In this document: piece after piece, positions 62,496-64,000 of the stretch
Layout of the letters: every line of letters starts with the position of its first letter
Position numbering within the stretch: position 1 is the stretch's first letter
Assembly (NCBI RefSeq): GCF_000828895.1
Contig: NZ_AP014568.1
Coordinates: 595,699 to 659,698 of the forward strand
Origin: Serpentinimonas raichei
GTDB taxonomy: Bacteria > Pseudomonadota > Gammaproteobacteria > Burkholderiales > Burkholderiaceae_C
Direction: 5' to 3'
Length of the DNA: 64,000 bases
The notes under the pieces: model-generated
Seen by the model: only the letters and a program-made list of their open reading frames with translations
What the model was told of the DNA's origin: nothing
Databases searched by the model: none
Position numbers and translations under genes: made by a program

Positions 62496-63650
62496 ATGAG
62501 CCCTCCAGTGAACCGCAAAACCCCTTCCATCCGCCCCGCCGAAGCAGCTTCCGAAGCGGCCACCGCACCCATTCCTGCGCCAGACGCCGTTGCGGTGGGC
62601 TTCGAGGCTGTGGTCTCGGGCGCCTTCGATGCCGATTTGCAGGTGCCACCCGCACCCGACGAGCCCGCGCAGCCCTCCAAGCGGGTGCTGGAGCCCGAGG
62701 CCGAAGCGCCCAAGCTGCACAAGGTGTTGGCGCAGGCCGGGCTGGGCTCTAGGCTGGAGATGGAGCGCCTGATCGCCCAAGGCCAGATCACGGTCAACGG
62801 CGAGCCGGCCCACGTGGGGCAACGCATCCAGCAAGGCGACGCCATCCGCATCGATGGCCGCCCGATCAAGCTGCGCATCGCGCCGCTGCCGCCGCGCGTG
62901 CTGGCCTATCACAAGCCGGCCGGTGAGGTGGTGACGCACGACGACCCGCAAAACCGCCCCACCGTGTTTCGCCGCCTGCCGCGCCTGTACAGCGGCAAGT
63001 GGCAGTCGGTTGGGCGGCTCGACATCAACACCGAGGGGCTGCTGCTGTTGACCAATTCGGGCGAGCTGGCGCATTTGCTGATGCACCCCAGCTTTGGCCT
63101 GCAACGCGAATACGCGGTGCGCGTGCTGGGTGCCTTGAGCCTGGAGGAAAAGCAAAAGCTGCTCGATGGGGTGCAGCTCGAAGACGGTCCGGCGCAGTTT
63201 CAAACGCTCGAAGAGGGTGGTGGTGAAGGGGCCAACTGCTGGTACCGGGTGACGATCGCCGAAGGCCGCAACCGCGAGGTGCGGCGCATGTTCGAGTCGC
63301 TCGGGCACGCGGTGAGCCGCCTGATCCGCATCCGCTATGGGGCCGTGGCGCTTCCGCGCGGCTTGCGCCGGGGGGTGTGGATGGAGCTCGACGCGCGCGA
63401 CGTGGCGCGCCTGACCGAGGCCACGGGCATGGACCGCACGCTGGAATCGCGCGCGCGCCAGTTCCAGCCCCCGGCGCCGCCCAAGCGCCAGCCTTCAAGG
63501 GGCCGCAGCCAGGGGCCGCGCCCGAGCGCGCCCAAACTGGTCGATGGCGCGCCCATGCCGCGCAACACCGGCCGCATCAGCGCCCGCGCGCCCAGCCCAG
63601 GGCCCAAACGCGGCGCCGCGCGCGGCCCCAAACCCGGTGCTCCGCGCTAA
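62496..63650 (+). CDS. rluB: 23S rRNA pseudouridine synthase B
   Basis: 384 aa. After an acidic, Ala/Pro-rich N-terminal extension of about 75 residues comes an S4 domain (LHKVLAQAGLGSRLEMERLI) and the RsuA-type catalytic domain with GRLDINTEGLLLLTN, where the Asp acts on uridine 2605. ARGPKP/RGRSQGPR-type basic repeats form a long tail, usual for RluB relatives in this group. It follows scpB by 13 bp. The start at 62496 is likely; nearby GTG codons are alternatives. Confidence 0.9.
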   Translation: MSPPVNRKTPSIRPAEAASEAATAPIPAPDAVAVGFEAVVSGAFDADLQVPPAPDEPAQPSKRVLEPEAEAPKLHKVLAQAGLGSRLEMERLIAQGQITVNGEPAHVGQRIQQGDAIRIDGRPIKLRIAPLPPRVLAYHKPAGEVVTHDDPQNRPTVFRRLPRLYSGKWQSVGRLDINTEGLLLLTNSGELAHLLMHPSFGLQREYAVRVLGALSLEEKQKLLDGVQLEDGPAQFQTLEEGGGEGANCWYRVTIAEGRNREVRRMFESLGHAVSRLIRIRYGAVALPRGLRRGVWMELDARDVARLTEATGMDRTLESRARQFQPPAPPKRQPSRGRSQGPRPSAPKLVDGAPMPRNTGRISARAPSPGPKRGAARGPKPGAPR

Positions 63651-63658
63651 GAGCGGGT

Positions 63659-63664
63659 TAGAAT
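63659..63664 (+). promoter_or_regulatory. TAGAAT -10 before ndk
   Basis: TAGAAT lies 50 bp before the ndk start, immediately past the rluB stop. The -35 region is unclear. Confidence 0.3.
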
Positions 63665-63714
63665 CACGGGCTTAATCCAACTCACCCCACACGACTCCTT
63701 TCAGGATACCCCTC

Positions 63715-64000
63715 ATGGCCATTGAGCGCACCCTCTCCATCATCAAGCCCGACGCCGTCGCCAAAAACGTGATCGGCCAGATCACCAGCCGCTTCGAAGC
63801 CGCTGGCCTCAAGGTCGTCGCCGCCAAACTGGTGCAGCTCTCGCGCGCCGAGGCCGAGCAGTTCTACGGTGTGCACCGCGCCCGCCCCTTCTTCAAAGAC
63901 TTGGTGGACTTCATGCTCTCGGGCCCGGTCATGATCCAGGTGCTCGAGGGCGAAGACGCCATCGCCAAGAACCGCGACCTGATGGGCGCCACCGACCCGA
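63715..64000 (+). CDS. ndk: Nucleoside diphosphate kinase (5' part only)
   Basis: Only the first 95 residues lie within the window. [22 protein letters not shown] and the [23 protein letters not shown] regions are those of Ndk, which transfers gamma-phosphate among nucleoside triphosphates. The catalytic His lies just beyond the window edge. AGGA precedes the ATG. Confidence 0.95.
   Translation, partial: MAIERTLSIIKPDAVAKNVIGQITSRFEAAGLKVVAAKLVQLSRAEAEQFYGVHRARPFFKDLVDFMLSGPVMIQVLEGEDAIAKNRDLMGATDP

Overview
The window is high-GC, densely coded DNA from a betaproteobacterium, most likely Burkholderiales of the Comamonadaceae type. Supporting signs are the tig-clpP-clpX-lon block, the rpsF-priB-rpsR-rplI block, a phaC-phaA-phaB polyhydroxybutyrate cluster, a TPR/DUF4212/sodium-symporter set, a Bug-type solute-binding protein, pyrG-kdsA-eno-ftsB and a smc-zipA pair. 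I cannot fix the genus from sequence alone. I see no phage, IS element or CRISPR array; this is essentially core chromosome with a few accessory or rearranged points.

Layout. 1-3.4 kb: the aerobic benzoyl-CoA (box) pathway, the end of boxC, then boxB and boxA, with an unusual 333-bp structured spacer between the last two. 3.4-7.7 kb: a TRAP solute-binding protein, an old yellow enzyme, maleylacetoacetate isomerase, a PgeF/laccase-domain protein and a small membrane protein. 7.8-11.6 kb: phaC, phaA, phaB, which make and polymerise 3-hydroxybutyryl-CoA. 11.6-19.2 kb (minus strand): hpnC, an RND adaptor, an RND permease, hpnD and hpnE. This looks like one operon for squalene synthesis with an efflux pump embedded in it, and it is the most unusual gene arrangement here. 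19.3-25.3 kb: tRNA-Leu, trigger factor, ClpP, ClpX and Lon (protein folding and proteolysis), then a Gly-Cys-Gly tRNA cluster.

25.8-32.4 kb: a MltD-like lytic transglycosylase, GloB, XerD, a gamma-carbonic-anhydrase-like protein, Hsp33, and a Bug-type binding protein broken by an in-frame amber codon in its signal peptide. 32.4-40 kb (minus): pyrG-kdsA-DUF1330-eno-ftsB and prmB-yheS. 40-46.5 kb (minus): a large GAF/PAS/GGDEF/EAL protein, and dapD-pilU-dapE (lysine/peptidoglycan precursor synthesis with a pilus-type ATPase in the middle). 46.6-51.9 kb: smc, zipA and a convergent Nudix hydrolase. 52-56.6 kb: a TerB/DUF697-like protein, a small membrane protein, a TPR protein, DUF4212 and its symporter, with a local repeat before the symporter. 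56.6-58.2 kb: rpsF-priB-rpsR-rplI with a structured leader and a clear terminator. 58.2-64 kb: an FGGY kinase, bamD, rluD, scpB, rluB and the start of ndk.

Gene calls come from reading protein motifs and from family knowledge; no database search was run. Start codons were moved inward from the longest ORF where a Shine-Dalgarno sequence, an operon overlap or the family length supported it.
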